Of a stretch of 64,000 nt of DNA, positions 21,400 through 31,013 are shown piece after piece. This DNA is from Candidatus Symbiopectobacterium sp. NZEC151 (GTDB lineage Bacteria > Pseudomonadota > Gammaproteobacteria > Enterobacterales > Enterobacteriaceae). The notes under the pieces were generated by a model. That model saw only the letters and a list, made by a program, of their open reading frames with translations. It was not told the origin of the DNA and ran no database searches. The DNA lies in NCBI RefSeq assembly GCF_025962655.1, contig NZ_JAGFPE010000001.1, forward strand, positions 496,001 through 560,000, given 5' to 3'. A program made the position numbers and the translations under genes. The first letter of the stretch is position 1. Each line of letters begins with the position of its first letter.

Positions 21400-22533
21400 A
21401 TGCTGTTTTCATTGACCCGGATCGTTACCGCCCCTGCGCGTGGGTTGCTGCTGCTTGTTCTCACCGTTTCCACGCCGCTGTTGGCGGCAGAGCCTGTGGT
21501 GACCGAGCTGCAGGACAAGCTGGACCACCCCTGGTCACTGGCCTTTTTGCCGGGAAATAACGGGATGCTGATCACCGAACGCGCCGGGCAACTGCGCCAT
21601 TGGCAGCAGGGAAAAGGGCTCTCCGCACCCATTGATGGCGTACCGGCGGTGTTTGCCAAATCGCAGGGCGGTTTGTTGGAAGTCGCTTTGGCCCCGGATT
21701 TTGCGCAAAGCCGTCGTCTCTACCTGAGTTTCGCCGAAGCGGGCGAGGACGGCAACGCGGGTACCGCCGTGGGCTATGGCCGTTTGTCTGAGGATTATCG
21801 CCGCTTAGAGCACTTCACCGTATTTTTCCGTCAACAGCCCAAACTCTCCAGCGGCAATCACTTCGGCGGTAAGTTGACTTTCGATAACCACGGCATGCTG
21901 TTTATCTCGCTCGGTGAAAATAACCAGCGTCCCACCGCGCAGGATCTGGATAAGCTGCAAGGGAAGATCGTGCGGCTGACGGCAGAAGGCAAAGTCCCTG
22001 TCGATAATCCCTTTGTGAACAAGGCCGGGGCGCGGCCCGAAATATGGTCGTACGGCCACCGAAATCCTCAGGGGCTGGCTTTTAACCCGGTTACCGGAAC
22101 GCTGTGGGAGCATGAGCATGGCCCGCGCGGTGGCGATGAAATCAACTTTCCCGCCGCCGGAAAAAACTATGGCTGGCCGCTGGCGACGCACGGTATCAAC
22201 TACTCTGGGTTGAAAATTCCAGAGGCGAAGGGAACCCGCGTGCCAGGCATGGCCGACCCGGCGCATGTGTGGGAAAAATCGCCCGGGATCAGCGGTATGG
22301 CATTTTATCAGGACGAGCGTTTCCCGCAGTGGAAAAATTCGGTGTTTATCGGCGCGTTGGCGGAGCGCAACCTGATTCGCTTAACGCTGGAGGGCGATCG
22401 TATCCTGTCTGAGGAGCGCTTGCTGACGGATCGTAATGAACGTATCCGCGAGGTCAGGGTCGGGCCGGATGGCTACCTGTACCTGCTGACCGATGACAGT
22501 GATGGCAAATTATTGCGCGTTGGACTGAAATAA
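21400..22533 (+). CDS. yliI: Soluble aldose sugar dehydrogenase, PQQ-dependent (YliI)
   Basis: Periplasmic six-bladed beta-propeller that oxidises aldoses with pyrroloquinoline quinone. From the ATG at 21400, after TAGGAG, there are 377 residues, beginning with a signal peptide (MLFSLTRIVTAPARGLLLLV, then cleavage after ...TPLLAAE). Characteristic pieces are LDHPWSLAFLPG, GNHFGGKLTFD, GHRNPQGLAFNP and HEHGPRGGDEIN. Gene order rimO-yliI-gst matches E. coli except that the small gene bssR is absent between rimO and yliI. Confidence 0.93.
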   Translation: MLFSLTRIVTAPARGLLLLVLTVSTPLLAAEPVVTELQDKLDHPWSLAFLPGNNGMLITERAGQLRHWQQGKGLSAPIDGVPAVFAKSQGGLLEVALAPDFAQSRRLYLSFAEAGEDGNAGTAVGYGRLSEDYRRLEHFTVFFRQQPKLSSGNHFGGKLTFDNHGMLFISLGENNQRPTAQDLDKLQGKIVRLTAEGKVPVDNPFVNKAGARPEIWSYGHRNPQGLAFNPVTGTLWEHEHGPRGGDEINFPAAGKNYGWPLATHGINYSGLKIPEAKGTRVPGMADPAHVWEKSPGISGMAFYQDERFPQWKNSVFIGALAERNLIRLTLEGDRILSEERLLTDRNERIREVRVGPDGYLYLLTDDSDGKLLRVGLK

Positions 22534-22573
22534 CCGGCGCACCCTGTTGGAGAGTCACGCCGGATAAATCACA

Positions 22574-23191
22574 TCAGGTTAACGGCAACATGACCGTGTC
22601 GCGGAAGGCGGGGCGCGCGGTCAGCTGTTGATACCAGCGTTCCAAATGCGGCAATGACGGGCGTTCGATGTCCATGTTAAACCAGCCATAAGCGATACAT
22701 CCCAGGGGAATATCACCAATACCAAATGCCTGCCCGGACAGCCAGGGTTGACGGGAAAGGGCATCGTCAGCAATCGCCAGCAGGCGTTCGCACTCCACTT
22801 TCTGTTTGGCAATCAGCGCAACATCACGCTGTTCGGGCGCGGTACGCACCAGGCCAATAAATACGGTGCCAAATGGCACAGCCAACGATATTGCCCAGTC
22901 CATCCACTTTTCTGCATTGGCGCGCTGACCGTGATCGGCCAGATAGAGGCTCTGCTGACCGTATTTGGCGGCCAGATAACGCACAATGGTATTGGATTCC
23001 CACAACACCAGATCGTCGTCTTGCAGGCAGGGAATTAGCCCATTTGGGTTCATGGACAGATAATCTGCTTCGCGATTACGGCCAAACTGACCGCCAGCCA
23101 GAATGTGCTGATAACTCAACCCCAGTTCTGCGGCGAGCCAGCGGACTTTTTTGACATTACTCGAATTCTCTCGGCCCCATAAAGTAAGCAT
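22574..23191 (-). CDS. gstB: Glutathione S-transferase (GstB-like)
   Basis: Cytoplasmic glutathione transferase of 205 residues with an N-terminal thioredoxin-like domain (MLTLWGRENSSNVKKVRWLA, then GLIPCLQDDDLVLWESNTIVRYLA, with the glutathione-contacting Glu-Ser) and a C-terminal helical domain. Position beside yliI and length agree with E. coli GstB/YliJ. The electrophilic substrate is not readable. Convergent with yliI, 40 bases apart. Confidence 0.88.
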   Translation of the reverse strand: MLTLWGRENSSNVKKVRWLAAELGLSYQHILAGGQFGRNREADYLSMNPNGLIPCLQDDDLVLWESNTIVRYLAAKYGQQSLYLADHGQRANAEKWMDWAISLAVPFGTVFIGLVRTAPEQRDVALIAKQKVECERLLAIADDALSRQPWLSGQAFGIGDIPLGCIAYGWFNMDIERPSLPHLERWYQQLTARPAFRDTVMLPLT

Positions 23192-23441
23192 GATAACCCT
23201 CTGATGGCGAATGGGAGGAAGCGCGTTGACGCCCCGACAGCAACAACATCAACCACTATACCTGCTTTCAATGGCGCGGAGGGAGAAGAAAAGGGAATTA
23301 TCATCCTGAATAGCATGCTGTTTTGATCCCGGCTGGCGTGTGCTAACGTGTCGCCGACATAAAGATATGCCAATTTAATCTTTATCATCCCAAAGCGGAT
23401 TTTTCATAATGCAGTACACAATATAAAACAGGGAAATCACA

Positions 23442-24293
23442 ATGACTTTGACCCATCGTTTTCGCGCTTTGCTGGGCGCGGCGCTTATTTCCGCACTGCC
23501 GTTTGTGGCGGGCACTTCCTCGGCATTGGCCAGCACCGATCCGCAGACCTTGACGTTTGGCGTGGCACCCGGTCCCTATGGCGACATGGTAAACCAGACC
23601 ATCAAACCGCAGCTCGAGAAAAAAGGCTACAAAGTGGTGGTGCGTGAGTTTAGCGACTACGTGCAGCCCAATCTGGCGCTGGCGAACGGCAGCATTGATG
23701 CCAACCTGTTCCAGCATTCGCTCTATCTGGAAAAGTTTGCGGCAGACAAAGGCTTGAAGCTGGCGAAGCTGATCATCGTGCCAACGGCAAGCATGGGATT
23801 CTATTCCAAAAAAATTCACTCGCTGGATGAGTTGAAAAAAGGCGACGTGATTACGTTGTCCAACGATGCGACCAATCTGGCGCGCGGACTGCGTTTTTTG
23901 CAATCGCTCGGGTTGATCACCATCAAACCGGATCTTGATGCTACCAAAGCATCAGAAAAAGATATTGTTGATAACCCGCGCGGTCTGGTATTCAAACCGC
24001 TGGAAGCGGCCCAGTTACCGCGCACGCTGGATAGCGTAACCGCCTCGCTGGTTAACGGTAACTTTGCGTTTGCCGCCGGGCTGAAGTTGTCCACCGCCCT
24101 TAAACTGGAAATTCTGGACGAAAACCTGAAAAACGTGATTGCCGTGCGTGCTGATGATATCGATAAGCCGTTTGCCAAAGATATTAAAGCTGCCGTTGAG
24201 TCCGACGCGTATGCCGCCGCGATCAATGCGCCGGGCAGCGTGTTCAGCGAATTTCAGAAGCCAGAATGGATGAAGGCGCGTGCCGCACAGTAA
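23442..24293 (+). CDS. MetQ/NlpA family ABC substrate-binding protein
   Basis: Periplasmic binding component of a MetNIQ-type importer. The 283 residues have a Sec signal peptide (to about residue 30, ...SSALASTD) and family motifs LTFGVAPGPYGDMV, DYVQPNLALANGSIDANLFQH and GLKLAKLI. Unlike canonical MetQ there is no lipobox cysteine after the signal, so it appears soluble rather than a lipoprotein. Substrate could be methionine or a related amino acid; no MetJ box was seen upstream. First gene of a three-gene importer that is absent at this site in E. coli. Confidence 0.88.
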   Translation: MTLTHRFRALLGAALISALPFVAGTSSALASTDPQTLTFGVAPGPYGDMVNQTIKPQLEKKGYKVVVREFSDYVQPNLALANGSIDANLFQHSLYLEKFAADKGLKLAKLIIVPTASMGFYSKKIHSLDELKKGDVITLSNDATNLARGLRFLQSLGLITIKPDLDATKASEKDIVDNPRGLVFKPLEAAQLPRTLDSVTASLVNGNFAFAAGLKLSTALKLEILDENLKNVIAVRADDIDKPFAKDIKAAVESDAYAAAINAPGSVFSEFQKPEWMKARAAQ

Positions 24294-24318
24294 GCCGCTA
24301 TAAGCTCGATAGCGTGTT

Positions 24319-24362
24319 ATTATCCCGGCCTTTGGCCGGGATAATGTTTTTGGCCGGGATAA
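24319..24362 (+). terminator. Intra-operon hairpin with a third repeat arm
   Basis: ATTATCCCGGCC-TTT-GGCCGGGATAAT is a perfect 12-base stem followed by GTTTTT, a full intrinsic terminator, yet it lies between two genes of one operon. A further copy of GGCCGGGATAA follows at 24352-24362 and can pair with the same left arm instead. It probably lowers expression of the ATPase and permease relative to the binding protein. Confidence 0.8.
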
Positions 24363-24377
24363 AACAGAGAATCGGTG

Positions 24378-25394
24378 ATGATAGAACTCAACGCGATTAG
24401 CGTGAATTTTTCGCAGGGGAAAGCGGGCGCAACGGCGGCGGTCGATAACGTCAGCTTGCGTATCCAGCAGGGTGAAGTTTTCGGGATTGTGGGCACCAGC
24501 GGTGCGGGAAAGAGCACCCTGTTGCGTACCATTAACCTGTTGCAGCGCCCGACGAGCGGCAGCGTTACGGTGAATGGTGTCACGATCAGTGATTTAAGCG
24601 GCAGCGAGCTGCGCCGCGCCCGTCAGGGCATTGGCATGATTTTCCAGCATTTCAACCTGATGCAGACGCGTACCGTGGCGGAGAACGTCGCATTCAGTTT
24701 GAAAGCCGCGGGCAAATCTGCGCAGGAAATTGCCCAGCGCGTGCCTGAAATGCTGAATCTTGTTGGATTGTCCGATAAGGCGGATGTCTATCCTTCCCGC
24801 TTGAGTGGTGGGCAGAAACAGCGCGTCGGCATTGCACGCGCGATTGCCAACCATCCGCAAGTGCTGCTGTGCGATGAGCCGACCTCGGCCCTCGATCTGG
24901 AAACCTCAGCCGCCATTCTGGTGCTGCTCAAGGAGATTAATCAGCGCCTGGGGATCACCATTGTGCTGATTTCTCATGAAATGAGCGTCATCAAAACGGT
25001 GTGTGACCGCATGGCGGTGATGACGCAAGGCCGCGTAGTGGAAGAAGGTGAGGTGTTCGATGTGTTTGCCGCACCGCAGCATCCGTTCACGCAACAGTTG
25101 GTCTCCCACACGCTGAATCTGGAACTGCCCGCTCGCCTGAAAGAAGAGCTGCAAGGTACGTTGCTGAAAATTCTGTTTATCGGCGATTCCGCCGAGCAGC
25201 CGGTGTTATCCGATGTGGCGGTGCGTTATGGCGTTTCGGTCAACATTTTGCACGGCAAGATTGAATATATCGGCAACCGTGCGTTAGGTATTCTGGTGGT
25301 GTTACTGACCCACCCGACGGACAGCGAGCAACTGGCTGGCGCTATCCATTACGTTCAAACCCGCACGGCGCGCGTGGAGGTGTTACATGGGTGA
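24378..25394 (+). CDS. MetN-like ABC transporter ATP-binding protein
   Basis: Cytoplasmic ATPase of 338 residues. It has Walker A GTSGAGKST (about residue 40), Q-loop FQHFNLMQ, signature LSGGQKQR, Walker B VLLCDEPTSALD and H-loop LISHEMSV, plus a C-terminal NIL regulatory domain (from about residue 255) as in MetN. I chose the ATG at 24378; a GTG lies three bases upstream. It overlaps the permease gene by eight bases. Confidence 0.92.
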   Translation: MIELNAISVNFSQGKAGATAAVDNVSLRIQQGEVFGIVGTSGAGKSTLLRTINLLQRPTSGSVTVNGVTISDLSGSELRRARQGIGMIFQHFNLMQTRTVAENVAFSLKAAGKSAQEIAQRVPEMLNLVGLSDKADVYPSRLSGGQKQRVGIARAIANHPQVLLCDEPTSALDLETSAAILVLLKEINQRLGITIVLISHEMSVIKTVCDRMAVMTQGRVVEEGEVFDVFAAPQHPFTQQLVSHTLNLELPARLKEELQGTLLKILFIGDSAEQPVLSDVAVRYGVSVNILHGKIEYIGNRALGILVVLLTHPTDSEQLAGAIHYVQTRTARVEVLHG

Positions 25395-26046
25395 TTTTTG
25401 GCTCGACCTGACCGTTGCGTTTGGCGAAACCTTTCAGATGGTCAGCATCGCGACGCTGTGCGCCATTGTCGGAGGTCTGCCTTTGGGCCTGCTGATTTTT
25501 GTCACCGACAGAAACCTGTTTTGGCAAAACCGTGCGGTGTATTTGTGCAGCACGATTTTGGTCAACATTATCCGCTCTGTCCCGTTTGTCATCCTGCTGG
25601 TGCTGTTGTTGCCGCTCACCCAGATACTGCTGGGTAACACTATCGGGCCAGTGGCGGCCTCGGTGCCGATGTCGGTGGCCGCGATGGCGTTTTATGCGCG
25701 TCTGGTGGACAGCGCCCTGCGCGAAGTCGATCCCGGTATTGTCGAGGCGGCGGAGGCGTTCGGCGCCAGCCCGATGCGCATTATCGGGACTGTACTGCTG
25801 CCGGAAGCCAAGGCGGGCTTGCTGCGCGGTCTGACCATCACGCTGGTCAGCCTGATTGGCTACTCCGCGATGGCGGGCATTGTGGGCGGCGGCGGCGTCG
25901 GTGATTTAGCCATTCGCTTTGGTTATTACCGCTATGAAACGCAGGTGATGGTGGTGACCGTGGTGGCGCTGGTTATTCTGGTACAAGTGGTGCAGATGTT
26001 GGGTGACTGGTTTGCCAAGCGGGCGGATAAGCGCGATCGTCGCTAA
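25387..26046 (+). CDS. MetI-like ABC transporter permease
   Basis: Inner-membrane channel subunit of 219 residues with five or six hydrophobic helices. The EAA loop that contacts the ATPase reads EAAEAFGASPMRIIGTVLLP. Length and the motif ISVVRSVPF-like NIIRSVPFVILL agree with MetI. It completes the importer begun at 23442 and is followed by a terminator. Confidence 0.92.
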   Translation: MGDFWLDLTVAFGETFQMVSIATLCAIVGGLPLGLLIFVTDRNLFWQNRAVYLCSTILVNIIRSVPFVILLVLLLPLTQILLGNTIGPVAASVPMSVAAMAFYARLVDSALREVDPGIVEAAEAFGASPMRIIGTVLLPEAKAGLLRGLTITLVSLIGYSAMAGIVGGGGVGDLAIRFGYYRYETQVMVVTVVALVILVQVVQMLGDWFAKRADKRDRR

Positions 26047-26055
26047 CGGCCCGCT

Positions 26056-26089
26056 ACCGGCGAGCGCCCCATGCTGCTTGCCGGTTTTT
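26056..26089 (+). terminator. Terminator of the MetQNI-like operon
   Basis: ACCGGC pairs with GCCGGT, with an inner AGC/GCT pairing in the loop, followed by TTTTTCC; ten bases after the permease stop. Confidence 0.8.
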
Positions 26090-26292
26090 CCTTCCTTCCA
26101 TGAGAAAACTCTCATAACGCATTTATAAATCAGCGTATTTTCTAGACGTTTGCATTTCTTTGAGTATCTTTACAGAGTAGGGCGTTTCATTGTCATCCGG
26201 CGGACGGTAACGTTGGCAGCTTATTGCTATTCGTTGCAAAGAATATCGAAATTTGACCAGATTAACTGCGCGACTAACGACATGGAGGACGC

Positions 26293-27522
26293 ATGAACAC
26301 CACGGCCCATTTTCCCCAGACTCGATTTTCCAAGGCCGCGTGCTCCCGCCTGATGCTGTGCAGCGCGACGCTGCTGTGGCTGACGCTGACCCCACACGTA
26401 CAGGCTGAACAGGTGCCAGCCGCGCCGCAGATCGACGCCAAAGCCTTTATTCTTATTGATTACCACAGCGGCGTGGTGTTGGCGGAACAGCGGGCGGATG
26501 AGCGGCTTGATCCCGCCAGCCTGACGAAAATGATGGCAAGCTACGTCATCGGTCAGGCGATAAAAACGGAAAAAATCAAACCAGACGATCTGGTTACCGT
26601 CGGTAAAGATGCCTGGGCAACAGGTAACCCCGCACTGCGTGGTTCATCGCTGATGTTTTTGAAACCCGGCGATAAAATTCCGGTCCTGGAGCTGAACAGA
26701 GGCATCGTTATCCAATCGGGCAATGATGCCAGCATTGCGTTGGCCGACTACGTGGCGGGCAGTCAGGATGCGTTTGTCAGCCTGATGAACAACTACGTCA
26801 AATCACTCAACCTCACCAATACCCATTTCCTCACCGTGCACGGACTGGATGCTACCGGGCAGTACAGCACGGCGCGTGATATGGCGCTGTTGGGGCAGGC
26901 GTTGATTCGCGATGTGCCGGAAGAGTATGCCCTGCACAAAGAAAAAGAATTCACCTTCAATAACATCAAACAGCCCAACCGCAACCGTTTGTTGTGGAGC
27001 AGTAACCTGAATGTCGACGGTATCAAAACCGGACACACCAGCGGTGCCGGGCACAATCTGGTGGCATCCGCGACGGAAGGCAACATGCGGTTGATTTCTG
27101 TGGTGCTGGGTGCACCGACGGATGCCATTCGTTTCCGCGACAGCGAAAAGCTGCTGACCTGGGGTTTCCGCTTCTTCGAAACGGTCACGCCGGTTCAGGG
27201 CAATACTACCTTTACCACTCAGCGTGTCTGGTACGGCGCACAGAGTGAAGCGCGGCTGGGGGTTGCTGACGATGTCGCCCTCACGGTGCCAAAAGGGCAA
27301 ATGCGCAATCTGAAAGCCAGCTTTACCCTGACGTCGCCACATTTACAGGCACCGTTGGCGAAAAATCAGGCGGTCGGCACGGTGGATTTCCAGTTGGATG
27401 GCAAAGTGATCGCCCAGAGGCCGCTGGTGGTGCTGGATGAGGTGCCGGAAGCTGGCCTGTTCGGGCGACTGTGGGATGCGGTATGGCTAACCCTGACCAA
27501 ATGGTTCGGCGGCTGGTTTTAA
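26293..27522 (+). CDS. dacC: D-alanyl-D-alanine carboxypeptidase (PBP6)
   Basis: Periplasmic, membrane-attached penicillin-binding protein that trims the terminal D-Ala of peptidoglycan pentapeptides. The 409 residues begin with a signal peptide (about 1-38), contain the serine peptidase motifs SLTK, SGN (in IQSGNDAS) and KTG ([11 protein letters not shown]), a C-terminal beta domain, and an amphipathic C-terminal helix rich in Trp ([14 protein letters not shown]) for membrane anchoring. GGAGGA precedes the ATG. It converges on deoR with a four-base overlap of stop codons, as dacC and deoR neighbour each other in E. coli. Confidence 0.96.
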   Translation: MNTTAHFPQTRFSKAACSRLMLCSATLLWLTLTPHVQAEQVPAAPQIDAKAFILIDYHSGVVLAEQRADERLDPASLTKMMASYVIGQAIKTEKIKPDDLVTVGKDAWATGNPALRGSSLMFLKPGDKIPVLELNRGIVIQSGNDASIALADYVAGSQDAFVSLMNNYVKSLNLTNTHFLTVHGLDATGQYSTARDMALLGQALIRDVPEEYALHKEKEFTFNNIKQPNRNRLLWSSNLNVDGIKTGHTSGAGHNLVASATEGNMRLISVVLGAPTDAIRFRDSEKLLTWGFRFFETVTPVQGNTTFTTQRVWYGAQSEARLGVADDVALTVPKGQMRNLKASFTLTSPHLQAPLAKNQAVGTVDFQLDGKVIAQRPLVVLDEVPEAGLFGRLWDAVWLTLTKWFGGWF

Positions 27523-28292
27523 CAGCCGGGATAGATCAGCATGATGCCGTTGTCGAGCGTGAAATCCTGATAAGTGCCCTGCGGGGCGCAGTCGGTCACC
27601 AGCGTGTCGAACTGCGTCAATGCGCCGATAGCGGCAGGCTGTATTCGGCCAAATTTGCTGCTGTCGGCCACCAAAATAGTGCGCTGCGATAGCGCCATCG
27701 CCCGGTGTTTGATATCCAGTTCGGCAAAATTAAAACAGGTCGCTCCCCGCTTGATATCGACCCCCGCCGCAGAGATAAAGGCTTTGTTGGTGCAGATCGG
27801 GTCCAGTTCACTCTGCCGCGTCAGCGGGGTGAAAATGGCATTATCGGGATGGAATTCTCCGCCGCATAAAATGACTTTGGCGGCAGGTTTGGCTTGCAGC
27901 GCCAGAAAGGTGTTCAGGGAGTAGCAAACAGCGGTAAAGGGCAGCGCTTCGTCGATGGCATCGATAATAAAGGGCAGGGTGGTGCCGCAGTCAAAAAAAA
28001 CGGTATCACCGGCTTCGACCAGTTGCGCCGCCAGACGGCCCGCCACCCGTTTTTCCTGCACCTGCTGGTTCTGTTGATCGGACACAAAATAGTGACCCAT
28101 AGCGCTGCCCTGTGGATCGTTTACCACGTAGCCGCCCAGAAGAATCACACTGGCTGAGGTGGCGTTCAGATCGCGACGCACGGTCATTTCGGAGACGCCC
28201 AACAGTTCTGCTGCTTGTTTCAAGTGCAACCGATCGCCATTCTTCAATGCCTGAGTCAGTTTGTTGATCCGTGCTGCGCGCCGTGTTTCCAT
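27519..28292 (-). CDS. deoR: DeoR transcriptional repressor
   Basis: Repressor of deoxyribonucleoside catabolism genes, released by deoxyribose 5-phosphate in E. coli. The 257 residues start [16 protein letters not shown], contain a helix-turn-helix ([20 protein letters not shown], residues about 24-43) and the DeoR-C sugar-phosphate sensor domain with [17 protein letters not shown] chose the ATG at 28292 on alignment with E. coli DeoR; the frame opens 45 bases upstream. Confidence 0.95.
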   Translation of the reverse strand: METRRAARINKLTQALKNGDRLHLKQAAELLGVSEMTVRRDLNATSASVILLGGYVVNDPQGSAMGHYFVSDQQNQQVQEKRVAGRLAAQLVEAGDTVFFDCGTTLPFIIDAIDEALPFTAVCYSLNTFLALQAKPAAKVILCGGEFHPDNAIFTPLTRQSELDPICTNKAFISAAGVDIKRGATCFNFAELDIKHRAMALSQRTILVADSSKFGRIQPAAIGALTQFDTLVTDCAPQGTYQDFTLDNGIMLIYPGC

Positions 28293-28372
28293 CGTATGGT
28301 TATCCCCCGTGAGTCCGGCGTGAATAGTACCATTCAATAGAATCGGGTCGCAAAGGGAAGTCTGGTCGGTAA

Positions 28373-28458
28373 GAAAAGAAAAGGCCCATCATTCTTGAAC
28401 CTGAAAAGGCGGGAACGACGGGCTCCTCAATAAGGGGATTTCAAAGAAAAGCAGCGGC
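28373..28458 (-). ncRNA. rybB: RybB small RNA
   Basis: Sigma-E-dependent, Hfq-binding sRNA that represses outer-membrane protein mRNAs. Read on the minus strand from 28458, the 5' end GCCGCTGCTTTTCTTTGA matches the conserved RybB seed GCCACTGCTTTTCTTTGA with one change. The 3' part folds into a terminator stem GCCCGTCGTTC/GAATGATGGGC (11 pairs, two of them G-U), followed by a T-rich tail. Location between deoR and ybjL fits E. coli, where rybB adjoins ybjL. The 3' end is approximate. Confidence 0.93.
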
Positions 28459-28464
28459 ACTTAT

Positions 28465-28492
28465 TCAGACGTTATGCATGAGAAAAAGTTCG
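28465..28492 (-). promoter_or_regulatory. Sigma-E promoter of rybB
   Basis: On the minus strand, GAACTT (-35), 16 bases, TCTGA (-10), then six bases to the inferred first base of RybB at 28458. This matches the extracytoplasmic sigma-E consensus GGAACTT-N15/16-TCTGA or TCAAA and the known promoter of rybB. Confidence 0.9.
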
Positions 28493-28531
28493 TTTTTTTT
28501 TAAAGAATAGTGACAATTTTTTTCAACCTGC

Positions 28532-30220
28532 TTAAAACGGCAATTCAGGCCAGATAATCACGATCAGTGAACCGGCCAATGTCAGCAACACGTTGGCGAT
28601 GGCGTAAGTGCCCGCGTAGCCGAGCGCCGGGATATTACTGCGCGCGGTATCGCTGATGATATCCATGGCGGGCGCACAGGTGCGCGCACCCATAATCGCG
28701 CCAAACAGCAGCGCCCGGTTCATGCGCAGCACATAGGCACCAAACAGAAAGCAGATAACCACCGGGATCAGGCTGATCGCCAGTCCGGCAAACAGCATTT
28801 GTATGCCCACGGAGCCAAAGCTGGTGCCGATAGTGCTGCCCGCGCTCAGGCCAACGCCCGCCATAAACACCATCAGGCCAAATTCTTTTACCATATTCAG
28901 CGCACCCTGCGGAATATAGCCAAAGGTCGGGTGGTTGGCACGCAAGAAACCCAGCATGATCCCGGCAAACAGCAATCCGGCTGCGCTGCCAATCGCAAAA
29001 TTGAAGTTGCGGAACTGGAAGGTGATAAGCCCGACCATGATGCCGATAATGAAGAAGGCGCAGAACGCCAGCAGGTCGGTGACCTGACTGTGGATGGAAA
29101 TAAACCCGATACGATCGGCGATGCTTTTCACCCGCCGGGCATCGCCGCTCACCTGTAGCACATCCCCTTTGTTCAGCACTACGCCATCATCGATCGGCAT
29201 TTCAATCTGGTTGCGCACGATGCGGTTTAAAAAGCAGCCGTGGTCGGTCAGTTTTAACTGGCTGAGGCGTTTGCCGACGCCGTTGTTGTTTTTGACCACA
29301 ATCTCTTCGGTGACGATGCGCATATCGAGCAGGTCACGATCGAACACTTCCTTGCCATCGCGGAAATTGGAGTTGAGGCGTGCATGGGCATCCGGATAGC
29401 CCACCAACGCGATCTCATCGCCCAGTTGCAAGGTCGCATCCCCATCCGGCGTGGCGAGAATGCCGTTACGACGCAGGCGTTCAATGGAGCAGCCGGTTTG
29501 CCGGTAAATGCCCAGTTCGCGCAGATTTTTTCCGTCCGCCCAGGCAACCAGCTCCGGCCCGACGCGATAAGCGCGGATAATGGGGAGATACACTTTACGT
29601 TGACTGTCGGGATCGAGACCGCGTTCACGCGCGATTTGTTGCGCGCTGGTCGGCAGATCCTGATGCTGCAGTTTTGGTAGATAGCGTGCGCCAAAAATCA
29701 GGCTGACCAGCCCGATCAGATAGGTCAGCGCATAGCCAAGGCTCAGGTGATCCAATTCGACGCCAAGCTGTGGATTGACGCTGTTGGCATTGCGTAGCGC
29801 ATCTCCCGCCCCAACCAGCACGGGCGTTGAGGTCATTGCACCTGCCAGCATGCCTGCCGTCAGGCCGATATCCCAGCCGAAAAGTTTGCCCAACAGCAGT
29901 GCCAACACCAGCGCCGAGCTGACCAAGACTAAGGCAAGGGCGAAATAGTTTTTACCGTCACGAAAAAAAATGGAGAAAAAATTAGGCCCCGCTTCGATGC
30001 CGACGCAAAAAATAAACAGCATAAAACCGAGATTCAGCGCATCGGTATTTATGGCAAAGTGCTGCTGCCCCAATAATAGCGATACCACTAAAACACCAAT
30101 GGAATTACCCAGTTGAACGCTGCCTAGTCGTATTTTCCCCAGGCACAGACCCAATGAAAGCACCACAAATAACAGCAGTATGTAATTCCCGTTTAACAAC
30201 TCAGCGACGTTTATATTCAT
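28532..30220 (-). CDS. ybjL: YbjL family transporter (AspT/YidE type)
   Basis: Inner-membrane putative exchanger of 562 residues (E. coli YbjL has 561). Architecture is five or six helices, two cytoplasmic RCK-C/TrkA-C domains in the middle (about residues 200-370), then five or six more helices; motifs include [18 protein letters not shown] and [14 protein letters not shown]. AspT relatives exchange aspartate and alanine, but the substrate here is not known. I chose the ATG at 30220 rather than an upstream opening because it matches the family start. Confidence 0.93.
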   Translation of the reverse strand: MNINVAELLNGNYILLLFVVLSLGLCLGKIRLGSVQLGNSIGVLVVSLLLGQQHFAINTDALNLGFMLFIFCVGIEAGPNFFSIFFRDGKNYFALALVLVSSALVLALLLGKLFGWDIGLTAGMLAGAMTSTPVLVGAGDALRNANSVNPQLGVELDHLSLGYALTYLIGLVSLIFGARYLPKLQHQDLPTSAQQIARERGLDPDSQRKVYLPIIRAYRVGPELVAWADGKNLRELGIYRQTGCSIERLRRNGILATPDGDATLQLGDEIALVGYPDAHARLNSNFRDGKEVFDRDLLDMRIVTEEIVVKNNNGVGKRLSQLKLTDHGCFLNRIVRNQIEMPIDDGVVLNKGDVLQVSGDARRVKSIADRIGFISIHSQVTDLLAFCAFFIIGIMVGLITFQFRNFNFAIGSAAGLLFAGIMLGFLRANHPTFGYIPQGALNMVKEFGLMVFMAGVGLSAGSTIGTSFGSVGIQMLFAGLAISLIPVVICFLFGAYVLRMNRALLFGAIMGARTCAPAMDIISDTARSNIPALGYAGTYAIANVLLTLAGSLIVIIWPELPF

Positions 30221-30580
30221 GGCCTGTAACGTGTTGTTTACTAGTAAGTTCTTGATATTAATGAAGGTAAGGGCTAAATTTAATCCCATTCACTCAGAAT
30301 ACTCACTGTAGGGCAATAGTGGAACAGGGCGTGAAGAATCCGGCAGGGAAAGCGCGTGATTCGGCACAGGTGCCATCCGTTTCCTGAAAATAAATTGCCC
30401 GACGCGTAGCAAGAGTGCTGCCATTTTAGTTGGGTGTTCGTGTTACAGCCAGCCTTTATTTTATAAAAGTGATGCCGCCTTGCTTGCTGTTATATCAGGG
30501 ATATTCCGATGTTGTTCCGATTAAATACACCTCATTCGACCTCGTCTGGCGACGTCGGCGTGGGGCAAAGAGAGGCGAAT
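30221..30580. other. ybjL-ybjM divergent intergenic region
   Basis: 360 bases between divergent genes. Open frames extend into it from both sides but lack support. It should hold both promoters; no operator that I can name is visible. Confidence 0.6.
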
Positions 30581-30949
30581 ATGGGAAGCAATAAGGGGTG
30601 GGTAGGTGCAACCTGCTGTTTTTTGTTGTTTACCGTGGTGTTTTTGAGTCAAAAAATGGATGTCTTTTCCGCAACGCAAACGGGATTTCGGGGAGAGCCT
30701 GGGATGCTGTTGTTTTTGCTGCCCGGCATTGTAGCCAGCGGGTTATCGGCGCGTGGTCGTTTGCGTTACCCCTTTCTCGGCGCGCTGATGGCGATGCCGC
30801 TGTGCCTGATTATTCTGCACTTTTGGCGCACGCCAATGAACGCGTTCTGGCAGGAACTGGCTTACGTGATGAGCGCGGTGTTCTGGAGTTTGATGGGCGC
30901 GCTGGGGTTTTTGTTCGTGTATGTCTCGTGCCAGCGGTATTTTCGCTGA
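30581..30949 (+). CDS. ybjM: YbjM family inner-membrane protein
   Basis: Small membrane protein of unknown function, 122 residues, with four hydrophobic segments. WVGATCCFLLFTVVF, LLFLLPGIVAS and FWQELAYVMSAVFWSLMGAL align well with E. coli YbjM (125 residues). The ATG at 30581, after GAGAGG, was preferred to one 72 bases upstream. It sits between ybjL and grxA as in E. coli. Confidence 0.88.
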   Translation: MGSNKGWVGATCCFLLFTVVFLSQKMDVFSATQTGFRGEPGMLLFLLPGIVASGLSARGRLRYPFLGALMAMPLCLIILHFWRTPMNAFWQELAYVMSAVFWSLMGALGFLFVYVSCQRYFR

Positions 30950-30959
30950 AGATAACAAC

Positions 30960-30986
30960 ACTCAAGGCGCAGAGTGCGCCTTGAGT
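30960..30986. terminator. Hairpin between ybjM and grxA
   Basis: ACTCAAGGCGCA/TGCGCCTTGAGT, a perfect 12-base stem with loop GAG between convergent genes. There is no T-run on either side, so termination efficiency is uncertain. Confidence 0.65.
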
Positions 30987-31013
30987 GACGGGTTTGGTCA
31001 CTGCGTTGCCGTT

